Assembly (NCBI RefSeq): GCF_002117485.1
Contig: NZ_CP021030.1
Location: 2,483,001 to 2,547,000, forward strand
Reading direction: 5' to 3'
Origin: Rhizobium sp. NXC14
GTDB taxonomy: Bacteria > Pseudomonadota > Alphaproteobacteria > Rhizobiales > Rhizobiaceae
Length of the DNA: 64,000 nt
The notes beneath the pieces are model-generated. The model made no database searches. It was not told where the DNA came from and saw nothing but the letters and a program-made list of their open reading frames with translations. This document shows, piece after piece, positions 39,005 through 48,194 of this stretch (position 1 is its first letter; the number at the start of each line of letters is the position of its first letter). A program made the translations under genes and the position numbers.

Positions 39005-39017
39005 ATAAAGTACAACA

Positions 39018-39485
39018 ATGAACAAAAATCAATCCCTGCCCTGGGATCATCCGCGTTTTCGCAGCTGGATCGCGGTGGCACGCGCTTGCCAGCTGATGCA
39101 GCAGTCCCTGACCCGCTCGCTTGCCGATCTCGATATCAAGCCGCCACACCTCGATATTCTGGTCAATCTCTACCGTTTCGAGGGTATCTCGCAGCAGGAG
39201 CTGGCGCGCAAGCTTCTCGTCGGCCGCTCCAACATGAGCATGCTGCTGCCGCAGATGGAGCAACGGGGTCTGATCGAGCGGCGCGGCGACGAGCGCGACA
39301 AGCGGGTGCTGCGCCTTTATCTCACCGGCGAAGGCCGCAAAGTGACCGAGGCGGCGATGGCGATCCAGACCGATCTCATCGAACGCACCCTCTCGGACGA
39401 GCCGATCGAACAATGCATGGCGACGGCCACCTCGATGGAGCGCATCATCGCCGTGCTGCTGAAAGATCTGCGCGACGATGACTGA
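39018..39485 (+). CDS. MarR-family transcriptional regulator
   Basis: Dimeric winged-helix regulator, 155 residues. The DNA-binding region is about residues 40-105 (ISQQELARKLLVGRSNMSML, then GLIERRGDERDKRVLRLYLT), flanked by dimerisation helices. Lies divergent from the alpha/beta-hydrolase gene, with a palindromic operator between. The inducing ligand is unknown. Confidence 0.9.
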   Translation: MNKNQSLPWDHPRFRSWIAVARACQLMQQSLTRSLADLDIKPPHLDILVNLYRFEGISQQELARKLLVGRSNMSMLLPQMEQRGLIERRGDERDKRVLRLYLTGEGRKVTEAAMAIQTDLIERTLSDEPIEQCMATATSMERIIAVLLKDLRDDD

Positions 39486-39532
39486 TGCATGTTGCCCAAA
39501 AGTGTGCAGCGGTCTTGGGAGGACGACATGCA
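39486..39532. repeat. Structured intergenic repeat with conserved GTGTGCAGCGG loop (copy A)
   Basis: Directly after the MarR stop, TGCATGTTG pairs with CGACATGCA (one G-U pair). An asymmetric internal loop follows, then CCCAAAA opposite TCTTGGG with one mismatch, and an 11-base loop GTGTGCAGCGG at 39502-39512. Copy B at 50633-50676 has the same loop and layout but different lower-stem bases. Confidence 0.6.
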
Positions 39533-39541
39533 TAAAAAGAC

Positions 39542-39587
39542 CCTCAAGCGCCTCGCATGAACCAAGTTCGAGGCGAGGCGCTTGAGG
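39542..39587. other. Long perfect inverted repeat (15-base stem)
   Basis: CCTCAAGCGCCTCGC at 39542-39556 and its exact complement at 39573-39587 enclose 16 bases, between the MarR gene and the convergent ltrA remnant. There is no T run, so it is probably a transcription or exonuclease barrier for both genes rather than a classic terminator. Confidence 0.55.
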
Positions 39588-39588
39588 T

Positions 39589-40778
39589 TCAATGCAGCGA
39601 CGGCGCCGTCGATGTGCCGCTCAGCGAGCGATATTCCCAGGCGGCGACGATGATCAGCACCAGCGTCGCCAGGATGCCGAGCAGATAGACCTCGAGGAAG
39701 GGCGCTGCGAAGGCTAGCAGGATCACCAACACGAGGCCGGCAAGATGCGACAGTGGCATCTGCCCGCTGGTCGCGCCCTTGAACCAGAGATTGCCGGCGA
39801 GGAACAGACCGGAGCCGCCGAGCACCGCCGCCCCGACGCCGAAGTCACCCGTCTCGTGCGGATGCGAGAACATGAATTCGACCGCCACCGCATGCACGAT
39901 GATGCCGGCCAGGATCGGGATATGCGCGTAGGTGAAAGCCTGCCGCGCCAGAGCCCCCGGCGTCTCCTCATGCTCGATGCGATGAGCGGCGCGCCCGTGG
40001 CCGAAGCGGAAATAGAGCCACCACATGGCGACCGTGCCGATAAAGGCAGTCACGAAGATCAGGCTGGTCAGACCCGAAATCGGCAGCTCGGAAAAGGTGC
40101 GGCCTGAAACGAGAATCGCCTCGCCGAGGCAGATGATGACGAAGAGCGCGCAGCGCTCAGCCATGTGCGCGCCGGAAACGTCCCAGTCGCCGGGCCTCGA
40201 TCGGCCAAGCCCAGGCACCGCAAAGCCCGCGGCTGGCCCGGCATATTCGATCGAAAGTGCTATCAGCCATGCGATAAGCCGGGCTTCATGCTCCAAGAGC
40301 CCGCCGGCGATCCAGAAGACGGCGGCGACCGCAAGCCAGCTTGTGATGCGCGCGAAATTCAGCGTATTGGCCCGGTCGACACGCGTCATCGCATAGGTGG
40401 CAAACAGCGAGCGGCCGACCTGCATCGTCACATAGGCGCCGGCAAAAAGCAGTCCCTTGTCGCCGAAGGCCTCGGGGATGGAGGCGGAAAGCACTAGGCC
40501 CAGCATCATCAGCACGACCAGCATGCCGCGCACCGGCTTCTTGTCGGGATCGAGCCAGTTCGTCACCCACGCGGTGAATATCCACACCCACCAGACGGCG
40601 AAGGTCATCACTGCCGCTTCGGCAGCGCCGAGAGGCGTATAATGGGCGGCAAGCGCATGCGAAAGCTGCGAGATCGAAAGACGAAGACCAGATCGAAGAA
40701 CAGTTCGAGGAAGGTCACCTTGCTGCCGGCGGCGCTGCCTTTGGCGCGCAGCCAGTTCTTTCTATTCGCTTTCGCCAT
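39589..40778 (-). pseudogene. ltrA: Low-temperature-requirement A (LtrA)-like membrane protein, frameshifted
   Basis: The N-terminus reads MAKANRKNWLRAKGS and FLELFFDLVFVF from the ATG at 40778 (GGGGG upstream). It then leaves frame into RSRSFRMRLPP and stops near 40608. In the -1 frame the family sequence resumes at once as ISQLSHALAAHYTPLGAAEA and continues for about 350 residues with many membrane segments to 39589. One T appears to be missing near 40679 (TTTCG for expected TTTTCG). The downstream part could be expressed alone from an ATG near 40611 (340 residues), but would lack the first conserved helix. Sequencing error is possible. Confidence 0.8.
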
Positions 40779-40806
40779 GTGTCCCCCGATGGCCATATAT
40801 TGAGAT

Positions 40807-41181
40807 TCAGCGCGGCTTTTCCGCGGTGTCGCGGTTCATGCCCTTTTCCCGGAGTTCGTCCTCATAGGCCGAAAACAGCTCCGCCCCCCGTTCGCCCAGT
40901 TCGCGCAGGTAGGTCCAGGTGTAGATGCCGGTATCGTGCATGTCATCGAAACCGATTCGGACCGCATAATTGCCGGTCGGCGTCATCGAGACGATCGCGA
41001 CATTGCGTTTGCCCGGCACCGTCACCTTCTGTCCCGGCCCGTGGCCCTGCACCTCGGCCGACGGTGACAGAACGCGCAGGAGTTCGGCCGAAAGATCGAA
41101 GCTCTGGCCGTCGTTGAAGGTCACCACCAGCCGCTGCCGGTCCTTAGAAACGCGAAGTTCGCTCGGCCAGATATCGCTCAT
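40807..41181 (-). CDS. DUF971 protein
   Basis: Small soluble protein, 124 residues, with the DUF971 fold also found at the N-terminus of gamma-butyrobetaine hydroxylase ([21 protein letters not shown], then [18 protein letters not shown]). The ATG at 41181 has GAGGG nine bases upstream; a GTG at 41190 is an alternative. The family is linked in other bacteria to iron-sulfur or molybdenum cofactor genes; here it lies divergent from moaA, which fits. Function not known. Confidence 0.85.
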   Translation of the reverse strand: MSDIWPSELRVSKDRQRLVVTFNDGQSFDLSAELLRVLSPSAEVQGHGPGQKVTVPGKRNVAIVSMTPTGNYAVRIGFDDMHDTGIYTWTYLRELGERGAELFSAYEDELREKGMNRDTAEKPR

Positions 41182-41364
41182 CTCTATCACCCTCTTTCCC
41201 TTGGAGAAGTAGGCGTTCGGCTTTTTCGAGGCAAGCGCAAATTAGCGTGTGCGAAATCCGTTTCCCTTGACGGGGCAATCACATATGCACAAATAGAAAG
41301 ATGTCGCTTGAAAACGGGGCCCATCCCGCTCGGCGCGCTTCAAATCCCCGCCGCGGAGGAATTG

Positions 41365-42411
41365 GTGAATAAGAGAGTGGGAACGATAGGCAACGCATCG
41401 CCGCTCACGGCAGATGCGCATCCGATGATCGACCCTTTCGGCCGGGCGGTCACCTATCTCCGCGTCTCCGTCACCGACCGCTGCGACTTCCGCTGCACCT
41501 ATTGCATGGCGGAGAATATGACCTTCCTGCCGAAGAAGGATCTTTTGACGCTCGAAGAGCTCGACCGCCTCTGTTCGGCCTTCATCGCAAAGGGTGTCAG
41601 CAAGATCAGGCTGACCGGCGGCGAGCCGCTGGTGCGCAAGAACATCATATATCTCGTGCGCAAGCTCGGCGAAAAGATCGGCTCCGGTCTCGATGAGTTG
41701 ACGCTGACGACCAACGGCTCACAGCTTTCCCGCTACGCCGCCGAGCTTTATGATTGCGGCGTGCGCCGCATCAACGTCTCGCTCGATACGCTCGATCCCG
41801 ACAAGTTCCGCAAGATCACCCGCTGGGGCGATTTCGACAAGGTCCTGGAAGGCATCGGCGCGGCGCAGAAAGCTGGTATCAAGATCAAGCTCAATGCCGT
41901 GGCGCTGAAAAATTTCAACGATGCCGAGATGCCCGATCTCCTGCGCTTCGCCCATGGTCGCGACATGGACCTCACCGTCATCGAAACCATGCCGATGGGC
42001 GAGATCGAAGAGGACCGCACCGATCAATACCTGCCGCTCTCAGAGTTGCGCGCCGATTTCGAACGTCAGTTCACGCTAACTGACATTGATTTCCAGACCG
42101 GCGGCCCGGCGCGTTACGTCAGGGTTTCCGAGACCGGCGGCCGCCTCGGCTTCATCACGCCGATGACCCATAATTTCTGCGAGAGCTGCAACCGCGTTCG
42201 GCTCACCTGCACCGGCACGCTCTATATGTGCCTGGGCCAGAACGACGCCGCGGATCTGCGTGCCGCGCTCCGCGCCACCGAGGACGACGCCCTCCTCTGC
42301 GCCGCCATCGACGAAGCCATCACCCGCAAGCCAAAAGGCCACGACTTCATCATCGACCGGACTCATAATCGTCCCGCTGTGGCGCGGCACATGAGTGTCA
42401 CTGGCGGGTGA
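41365..42411 (+). CDS. moaA: GTP 3',8-cyclase MoaA (molybdopterin synthesis)
   Basis: Radical-SAM enzyme for the first step of molybdenum cofactor synthesis, 348 residues. The SAM cluster motif CxxxCxxC is in [14 protein letters not shown]. The second cluster is in [20 protein letters not shown]. It ends in the conserved Gly-Gly tail (VTGG). The GTG at 41365 has GGAGG five bases upstream, while the longer frame to 41308 has no site. Acts upstream of mobA/mobB, encoded at 54.7 kb. Confidence 0.93.
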   Translation: MNKRVGTIGNASPLTADAHPMIDPFGRAVTYLRVSVTDRCDFRCTYCMAENMTFLPKKDLLTLEELDRLCSAFIAKGVSKIRLTGGEPLVRKNIIYLVRKLGEKIGSGLDELTLTTNGSQLSRYAAELYDCGVRRINVSLDTLDPDKFRKITRWGDFDKVLEGIGAAQKAGIKIKLNAVALKNFNDAEMPDLLRFAHGRDMDLTVIETMPMGEIEEDRTDQYLPLSELRADFERQFTLTDIDFQTGGPARYVRVSETGGRLGFITPMTHNFCESCNRVRLTCTGTLYMCLGQNDAADLRAALRATEDDALLCAAIDEAITRKPKGHDFIIDRTHNRPAVARHMSVTGG

Positions 42412-42615
42412 GGCCCGGCCCCGCAAAGGGGGGAGCGATCAATCCAGTGAATCGATCGCAGCGCCGAACACCCTGAATTCGAACGAGGGGCAGGGATACG
42501 GTGCGGCAAACTCCCAAGTATTCAGCCGGGCTCGCGGGAGAGCCTCAGGCCACGACGATCAGCCGTCGTTCTAAGTGGACCCCCCGGGCGGGTGCGGCGG
42601 GCGCTATCCTACCCG

Positions 42616-43566
42616 TCAGTCGATCAATCGCTGCGCGGTAAATTTGTCGGTCACAAGCATATCGATCACCCCGACGCGAAGCGCGCCTGCGATCGCCTCG
42701 GTCTTCTTGGCGCCCCCGGCAAGAGCGATGACCCGATCCACCCGTTCGAGATCCTCGAGCGGAAGCCCGATGACCCGGTCGTCCAGCGGCGTCTTGACCG
42801 GCTTGCCGTTCCTATCGAAGAAGCGAAGCGAGATATCGCCGACGGCGCCCGCTTCCGCGAGATCGGAGAGTTCGCGGGACGAAAAGATGTTGCCGGACCG
42901 TGCGAGAAGTTCGGACGGTTCGACGGCTCCGATTCCGACGATCGCAAGCGTTATGCTGCCGAACAGGTCCATCGTCTCGCGCACGAACGGGTCGGCCTGC
43001 ATCAGAAGTTTTGCTTCCCTTGATGTCGTAACGCCCTGCACGGGCAGCAGTTTCGGCTCGGCGCCGGTCAGTCGTGCAAGCCGCGTGGTCAGCTGCGTCG
43101 CATGCGTCTGCACCGAAGGATCGCCCATGCCTCCAAGGGTCTGGACGACGTATTTCGCCTGAGCGCTCTTCTGAGGATGGATGTTCTCGACCATCTTGAA
43201 AATGGTCTGGCTCCAGCTCGAAACGCCGATGATCTCCCCTGGCGCCAGCGTCACCTCCAAGAGATGCGCCGCTGCCTCGCCGATCCGGGCCATGATGGCC
43301 CCGTCCCGATCTTCCGTGCACTCGACGACGATCGCCTCCGGCAGACCGTATTTCTCGCGAAGCGCGCCCTCAAGCTCGCTATAGGTGCCGACGGGAGGGA
43401 TCACGCTGGTTCGCACGATGTCTTCAGCCTCAGCGCGCTTCAGCATCCGCGACACCGTCGCCTGCGACAGGCGAAGGTGCTCTGCGATCTCCGCCTGTCG
43501 CCGTCCCTCTATGTGGTACATCTGGGCGACCCTTGAAATGAGGCGGAGTTCGTTGAGGCGAGTCAT
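42616..43566 (-). CDS. SorC/DeoR-type transcriptional regulator
   Basis: Sugar-responsive regulator, 316 residues. The N-terminal helix-turn-helix is RRQAEIAEHLRLSQATVSRM (about residues 20-42). The rest is the SorC sugar-phosphate-binding domain, with VVECTEDRDGAIMARIGEAA, YVVQTLGGMGDPSVQTHATQ and VIALAGGAKKTEAIAGALR. Last gene of the left arm of the catabolic locus, downstream of the kinase. A palindromic candidate operator lies 14 bases before its start. Likely inducer is a phosphorylated pathway intermediate, as for EryD- or SorC-type proteins. Confidence 0.88.
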   Translation of the reverse strand: MTRLNELRLISRVAQMYHIEGRRQAEIAEHLRLSQATVSRMLKRAEAEDIVRTSVIPPVGTYSELEGALREKYGLPEAIVVECTEDRDGAIMARIGEAAAHLLEVTLAPGEIIGVSSWSQTIFKMVENIHPQKSAQAKYVVQTLGGMGDPSVQTHATQLTTRLARLTGAEPKLLPVQGVTTSREAKLLMQADPFVRETMDLFGSITLAIVGIGAVEPSELLARSGNIFSSRELSDLAEAGAVGDISLRFFDRNGKPVKTPLDDRVIGLPLEDLERVDRVIALAGGAKKTEAIAGALRVGVIDMLVTDKFTAQRLID

Positions 43567-43580
43567 CGCTAATCCCAGAT

Positions 43581-43594
43581 TGAATTTTTATTCA
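43581..43594. promoter_or_regulatory. Candidate SorC-regulator operator (site 1)
   Basis: TGAATTTTTATTCA, with five-base complementary arms, lies just upstream of the regulator gene and overlaps the kinase stop. It differs at one position from the 11-mer TGAATATTTAT found at 46901-46911 and 47038-47048 in the divergent promoter region. Confidence 0.5.
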
Positions 43595-45054
43595 CCTTTA
43601 GCCTGTGTTTCGCGGGACGTCGAGCGGGCGAGCGCATCATTCCAGGTATCGAGAAGTCCCGCGCGGTCCATGGGTTGCGGCTCGATGATCTCAGTGTTTC
43701 GCGGCAACGTCGCGACAACATGGAGATCGCTCCACATGCCGAGCGAGAGCCCCGCGAGATATGCAGCGCCCAAGGCCGACGACTCGGGTGCTTCGCACTG
43801 GATCACGGGATGTTCGATCAGGTTCGACACACACTGCATCAGGAAGCGATTCTGGCTCGGTCCGCCATCGACATAGAGCGCGCCAAGTTCGCCACCGCTC
43901 TGCCTCCGCATTGCCGCGATCACGTCATGCACCTGCAAGGCGATGGAGTCAGTTACCGAGCGAGCCATCTGCGCGCGTGTGGTATTGAAGTCGATCTGGG
44001 AGAACAGCGCACGTGCATCGGCATTCCAGTAAGGCGCACCCAGGCCGACGAACGCCGGCACGAATCCAGGTCCGCCCCGCTCGGCGCTCGCTGCAAGTTC
44101 GACAAGGGCCGCGACATCCGCGAGGCCGAGAATGTCAGCCATCCAGGGAAGACTGGCGGCGCAAACCAGAATATTGCCTTCGAAAGCGAAAGTCGGCTTT
44201 CCCCCGATACGCCACGCGACCGTTGTCGTGATGCCGTTGCGTGGAGGAATGAACTGGGAAAGCGTCGTCATGACCGAAGAGCCGGTCCCGAAGGTCACCT
44301 TGCCGTCGCCCGGCCTGAAGGCCCCATGACCGAACAGGGCGGCGTGGCTGTCGCCGATCGCGGCCATGATGGGAGTACCGTCAGGCACACCCGGCAAGCC
44401 TTGGGTCCTGCCGAAATCGGCGGAGCTGTCGAGGACCTCGGGCAGCAGCGCGATATCGACGCCGAAGATCTCGCCGAGCTCTTCGCTCCATCTCTGCTCC
44501 CTGAGATCGAACAACTGGCTCCTGGCGGCATTCGACGCGTCGCAGGCATACCGGCGCCCCCCCGTCAGGCAGTGGACGAGCCAGCTGTCGATCGTTCCCA
44601 GCCGCACCGATCGCCCGGCCGGAATGCGGTCGAGCAGCCATCGGAATTTCGAACCCGGGAACATTGGATCCAATGGCAGGCCTGTCAGCGCCTGCACCCG
44701 GGCAAGCTGGCCTTCGGCAATCAAACGTTCGCAATCCTGTGCCGTTCGACGGCACTGCCAGCTGACCACCGGTCCGAGCGCCTCTCCGGTGTCGGCGTCC
44801 CAGGCGGTGACGGACTCGCGCTGGTTGGAAATAGCTACGGCCTCGATAGTCACATCGGGGCCAGCCTTCAGGCAGGCGTCGACCGCTTCGCAGACCGATG
44901 CGTAGAGCCGTTGTGGGTCTTGTTCGACCCAGCCCGGCTTCGGATAGCCGATACCGACAGGAGCCGAACCTCTGCCGATGATTTTTCCCTTCTCGGAAAC
45001 GAGAACTGCCTTTGAATTGGTCGTGCCCTGGTCGATTGCCAGAATTGCCCGCAT
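43588..45054 (-). CDS. FGGY-family carbohydrate kinase (glycerol-kinase-like)
   Basis: ATP-dependent sugar or polyol kinase, 488 residues. Phosphate-1 motif AIDQGTTNSKAVL, the substrate region AISNQRESVTAWD, signature-like VTFGTGSSVM and adenosine motif YVDGGPSQNRFLMQ. The sequence resembles glycerol kinase most, but the key substrate segment differs and the neighbours are a split transketolase and SDRs, so the substrate is probably a ketose such as a pentulose or tetrulose. Same strand as the transketolase genes and the regulator. Confidence 0.85.
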   Translation of the reverse strand: MRAILAIDQGTTNSKAVLVSEKGKIIGRGSAPVGIGYPKPGWVEQDPQRLYASVCEAVDACLKAGPDVTIEAVAISNQRESVTAWDADTGEALGPVVSWQCRRTAQDCERLIAEGQLARVQALTGLPLDPMFPGSKFRWLLDRIPAGRSVRLGTIDSWLVHCLTGGRRYACDASNAARSQLFDLREQRWSEELGEIFGVDIALLPEVLDSSADFGRTQGLPGVPDGTPIMAAIGDSHAALFGHGAFRPGDGKVTFGTGSSVMTTLSQFIPPRNGITTTVAWRIGGKPTFAFEGNILVCAASLPWMADILGLADVAALVELAASAERGGPGFVPAFVGLGAPYWNADARALFSQIDFNTTRAQMARSVTDSIALQVHDVIAAMRRQSGGELGALYVDGGPSQNRFLMQCVSNLIEHPVIQCEAPESSALGAAYLAGLSLGMWSDLHVVATLPRNTEIIEPQPMDRAGLLDTWNDALARSTSRETQAKGE

Positions 45055-45078
45055 TCTATCCTCCCCGGATCAGGTGCT

Positions 45079-45103
45079 GGCCGGGACGGCAAGCGTCCCG
45101 GCC
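45079..45103. other. Intercistronic hairpin (perfect ten-base stem)
   Basis: GGCCGGGACG-GCAAG-CGTCCCGGCC lies between the transketolase C-terminal subunit gene and the kinase gene, with no T run. Likely a transcript-processing or stability element that lowers kinase and regulator levels relative to the transketolase; inference. Confidence 0.55.
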
Positions 45104-45119
45104 GGTCACGTGATCCCAA

Positions 45120-46076
45120 TCACTTGCGCTCGATCAGCGACTGCGCGGCGTCGGCGATTGCGGACGGCGCCATCCCGAATTCGTCGAGCAGGAACTCCGC
45201 TGAACCGGTCGGGGCGTAGACGCCGGGAACCCCGAGACGCTTCATCGGCACTGGAGCATGGTCGACCACCACTTCGGCCACCGCGGAGCCGAGCCCGCCA
45301 AAGATTGAGTGCTCTTCGGCCGTGACGATCGCTCCGGTTTCCCTAGCTGCGGCGATGATGGCCTCCTCGTCGATCGGACGAACCGTTGCGAGGTTGAGCA
45401 CCCTGGCATCGATGCCGCGGTCTGCGAGAATTTCGGCAGCCTTCACAATGCGATGCGTCAATGTCCCATTGGCGATCAGAGTGACTTGGGAACCTTGGCG
45501 AAGGAGATTCGCCTTGCCCAGTTCGAATTTATGGCCTTCCCGAAGCAGGTCGGGCACACCGACCCGCGACAGACGCAGGAAGCAGGGCCCGCTGTAGGTT
45601 GCCGCCCAGGCGACGGCAGCGGCAGTTTCGATCCGGTCGCAGGGCGCGATGACCGGGAGATTGGGCAGGACCCGCGTCCAGGCGAAATCTTCGATCGAGT
45701 GATGGGTCGGGCCGAGTTCGCCATATGCCATTCCGGACGAAATGCCGACCAACTTGACGTTGGCGTTCGAGTAGGAAATGTCGGCCTTGATCTGCTCCAG
45801 CGACCGGCCCGTGAGAAACGGAGCAGCGCCGCACACGAAGGGCAGCCGTCCGCCATTGGCAAGCCCTGCACCGACGCCGACCATGTTCTGCTCCGCGATC
45901 CCGACATTGACGAGGCGCTCCGGAAACTTCGACTTGAAGCCGCCGAGCTTGGAGGAACCGACGGAATCATTGCAGACGGCAACGATCGTTTCGTTTTCGG
46001 CAGCCAGCCGCTCGAGCGTGGAGGCGAATGCGTCGCGGCAATCGTGAAGCTTGGGTGGGTTTACTGGCGCGTTCAT
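45120..46076 (-). CDS. Transketolase, C-terminal subunit (split enzyme)
   Basis: Carries the pyrimidine-binding and C-terminal domains of transketolase, 318 residues. It shows KFPERLVNVGIAEQNMVGVGAGLA, where the Glu activates thiamine diphosphate, then FPFVCGAAPF-like residues and HHSIEDFAWTRVLPNL. The partner subunit is encoded directly upstream, with stop and start overlapping by one base (TAATG). Split transketolases of this kind occur in specialised sugar pathways, for example apulose 4-phosphate transketolase, besides the housekeeping fused enzyme. Confidence 0.88.
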   Translation of the reverse strand: MNAPVNPPKLHDCRDAFASTLERLAAENETIVAVCNDSVGSSKLGGFKSKFPERLVNVGIAEQNMVGVGAGLANGGRLPFVCGAAPFLTGRSLEQIKADISYSNANVKLVGISSGMAYGELGPTHHSIEDFAWTRVLPNLPVIAPCDRIETAAAVAWAATYSGPCFLRLSRVGVPDLLREGHKFELGKANLLRQGSQVTLIANGTLTHRIVKAAEILADRGIDARVLNLATVRPIDEEAIIAAARETGAIVTAEEHSIFGGLGSAVAEVVVDHAPVPMKRLGVPGVYAPTGSAEFLLDEFGMAPSAIADAAQSLIERK

Positions 46077-46885
46077 TACAGTGCCTCCGACAATTCTGCC
46101 AATGCGATTTCGTATTGTTCCCTACTCGGAACCTTGTGGTGCCACTCGACCCGGTCCTGCATGAACGAGATTCCATGGCCCTTGTTGGTGTGGGCGACGA
46201 TGCAATGTGGCCTTGATCCCCGGTGTTCGAGAGCAGGAACGACTTCGCTCATCTTGTTCCCATTGATTTCGGTGACTTCCCAATCGAAGGCTTCAAGCTT
46301 CGGACGAAGAGGGGCGAGATCATTGGTTTCGGCGAGCGCAGCTCCCTGCTGGAACCTGTTGTGATCGATGACCAGCGTCAGATTATCGAGCTTGAACTGG
46401 GCGGCCGCCATTATCGCTTCCCAGTTGGACCCCTCCTGCATCTCACCGTCTCCGGTGACGACGTAGGTGTGAAATTTCCCGCCCGAGAGTTTGGCGGCCT
46501 TCGCCATTCCGACTGCGACCGGAAGACCGTGGCCGAGCGGCCCCGTGTTCGTCTCGACGCCAGGAACCTTATTGCAATTCGGATGTCCGTTCAGCCTCGA
46601 ATGCGGCTGCAAGAAGGTGGAAATCTCCTCTTCCGGAATGAAGCCGCGTTTTGCGAGCGTCACGTAGAGAGCGCAAGCCGTATGCCCCTTTGAAAGCACG
46701 AACCTGTCGCGGTTGGGGTGTTTGGGCTGATCAGGCCAGACATTCAGCGCACGAAAATAGAGGGCGGTCAAAATGTCGATGACCGACATCTCTCCACCAA
46801 TATGGCCGGCGCCAGCTTCAAAAACCGCCTGGAGATCGCGCAATCGGATTTCGCGGGCGATACGCTCGAGTTCTGTCGTATCCAT
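46076..46885 (-). CDS. Transketolase, N-terminal subunit (split enzyme)
   Basis: Thiamine-diphosphate-binding half of the split transketolase, 269 residues. Motifs are AGAGHIGGEMSVIDIL, LSKGHTACALYV, TGPLGHGLPVAVGMA and the ThDP signature GDGEMQEG to VIDHN. The ATG at 46885 has GAGGAG upstream; the frame start at 46912 lies in the putative operator. First gene of the left arm, so it is transcribed from the divergent promoter region shared with the ABC importer. Confidence 0.9.
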   Translation of the reverse strand: MDTTELERIAREIRLRDLQAVFEAGAGHIGGEMSVIDILTALYFRALNVWPDQPKHPNRDRFVLSKGHTACALYVTLAKRGFIPEEEISTFLQPHSRLNGHPNCNKVPGVETNTGPLGHGLPVAVGMAKAAKLSGGKFHTYVVTGDGEMQEGSNWEAIMAAAQFKLDNLTLVIDHNRFQQGAALAETNDLAPLRPKLEAFDWEVTEINGNKMSEVVPALEHRGSRPHCIVAHTNKGHGISFMQDRVEWHHKVPSREQYEIALAELSEAL

Positions 46886-46897
46886 GGGCTCCTCGTG

Positions 46898-46929
46898 TGC
46901 ATAAATATTCAATCATCAATATTTTTGCA
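46898..46929. promoter_or_regulatory. Divergent control region, inverted repeat with motif copy (site 2)
   Basis: TGCATAAATATT and AATATTTTTGCA form an inverted repeat matching at 11 of 12 positions around eight bases, 13 bases upstream of the transketolase start. Within it, 46901-46911 read on the minus strand is TGAATATTTAT, identical to site 3. Confidence 0.5.
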
Positions 46930-47037
46930 CAACAGATCGATTAGTCAACCCCTCTGGCGAAGCTCTCGAGAGCGTACGTGACCGGAAATGTTATTGACAG
47001 CCGGAAACCAAGTTGTTAATGAATTTTCCAGCAGGCA

Positions 47038-47051
47038 TGAATATTTATTCT
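47038..47051. promoter_or_regulatory. Candidate SorC-regulator operator (site 3)
   Basis: TGAATATTTATTCT lies about 47 bases upstream of the permease start. It shares an 11-mer with site 2 and nearly all bases with site 1, and is close to palindromic. A half-site TGAATTTT is at 47020-47027. Confidence 0.5.
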
Positions 47052-47097
47052 GCATTGAACGGATAACCGATAAAGGCCTAAAGCATAGGGAGGAGCA

Positions 47098-48078
47098 ATG
47101 GTGGCGCTCGATATCAATGAACACAGGCTTTCGTCCGGTGCGTGGCTGGGCAAGCTCAAGGGAGCTACCGGCCCGCTCGTGGGTCTGCTCGCGCTATGCA
47201 TCTTTCTGAGCTTCAGCACGGACACGTTTCTATCGGTTCGAAACGGCCTGAACATTCTCGACCAGATCACCGTTCTCGGCATTATGGCGGTCGGCATGAC
47301 GTTCGTCATCCTGATCGGCGGCATCGATCTCTCCGTCGGCTCGGCACTCGCCCTGGCGATGATGGTCATGGGCTGGACCGCAAACGTCGCCGGCCTGCCC
47401 CTGCCCGTCGGCATCGCCTTTGCGCTGATCGCCTCGGCTGTTTGCGGACTGATCGTCGGACTTCTGGTGACGCAGTTCAGGGTTCCGGCCTTTATCGCCA
47501 CTCTGGCAATGATGTCGGCCGCCCGCGGCGTTGCCAACATGATCACCGACGGCCAGCAAATCGTCGGCTTCCCCGACTGGTTCATGATGCTGGCGATCGA
47601 TCGCCACTTTGGCGTCATGACTGCCACAGTCTTTCTTATGCTTGCGGTTGTTCTGGCGGCATGGCTTTTCCTGCACTTCCGGTCCGAAGGTCGCATGCTC
47701 TATGCCGTGGGCGGAAACCCCGAGGTTGCGCGCCTGGCCGGCATCAATGTTCCGCTTGTAACGATCAGCGTCTATGTCGTGAGTGCGGTCCTTGCGGGAC
47801 TTGCAGGCGTCGTGCTCGCAGCCCGGCTCGATTCCGTCCAGCCCTCCAGCGGCCTCGGCTATGAGCTCGACACCATCGCCGCAGTCGTTATCGGCGGGAC
47901 GTCGCTCTCCGGCGGTACGGGCGGCATCGGAGGAACTCTGATCGGCGTTCTCATCATCGGAGTGCTGCGCAACGGTCTCAATCTTCTCAACGTCTCACCG
48001 TTTCTTCAGCAGGTGATCATCGGCATCGTCATCGTGCTTGCGGTCGGCGCTGAAACCATTCGTCGGCGTCGAGCCTGA
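47098..48078 (+). CDS. Ribose-type ABC sugar transporter permease
   Basis: Membrane subunit of a carbohydrate importer of the RbsC/AraH class, 326 residues with eight to ten membrane segments. It contains ILIGGIDLSVGSALALAMMV and GGNPEVARLAGINV, both typical. AGGGAGGAG lies just before the start. First gene of the right arm; the order permease, binding protein, ATPase is less common than ATPase first. Confidence 0.9.
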   Translation: MVALDINEHRLSSGAWLGKLKGATGPLVGLLALCIFLSFSTDTFLSVRNGLNILDQITVLGIMAVGMTFVILIGGIDLSVGSALALAMMVMGWTANVAGLPLPVGIAFALIASAVCGLIVGLLVTQFRVPAFIATLAMMSAARGVANMITDGQQIVGFPDWFMMLAIDRHFGVMTATVFLMLAVVLAAWLFLHFRSEGRMLYAVGGNPEVARLAGINVPLVTISVYVVSAVLAGLAGVVLAARLDSVQPSSGLGYELDTIAAVVIGGTSLSGGTGGIGGTLIGVLIIGVLRNGLNLLNVSPFLQQVIIGIVIVLAVGAETIRRRRA

Positions 48079-48087
48079 CGAGCAGGC

Positions 48088-48104
48088 TCCGCCGCTTTGG
48101 CGGA
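48088..48104. other. Hairpin between permease and binding-protein genes
   Basis: TCCGCC-GCTTT-GGCGGA, a perfect six-base stem ten bases after the permease stop and about 90 bases before the binding-protein gene. No T run. Probably stabilises a processed binding-protein transcript or attenuates read-through. Confidence 0.35.
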
Positions 48105-48194
48105 CCCGGAATTCCGCCCTGAAAGATCGGGGCGGATCAATAACCCGAGGGGGAGGACATACCCGAGGGTGCCATTAACAACGGAGGAACTACA

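Noticed and set aside
43675..45015. Plus-strand frame of 446 codons over the FGGY kinase
   Set aside because: Antisense to a complete kinase; no similarity to any family.
46898..46929. Inverted repeat considered as a terminator
   Set aside because: It is A+T-rich and lies upstream of the transketolase start in a divergent gap, so an operator is more likely.
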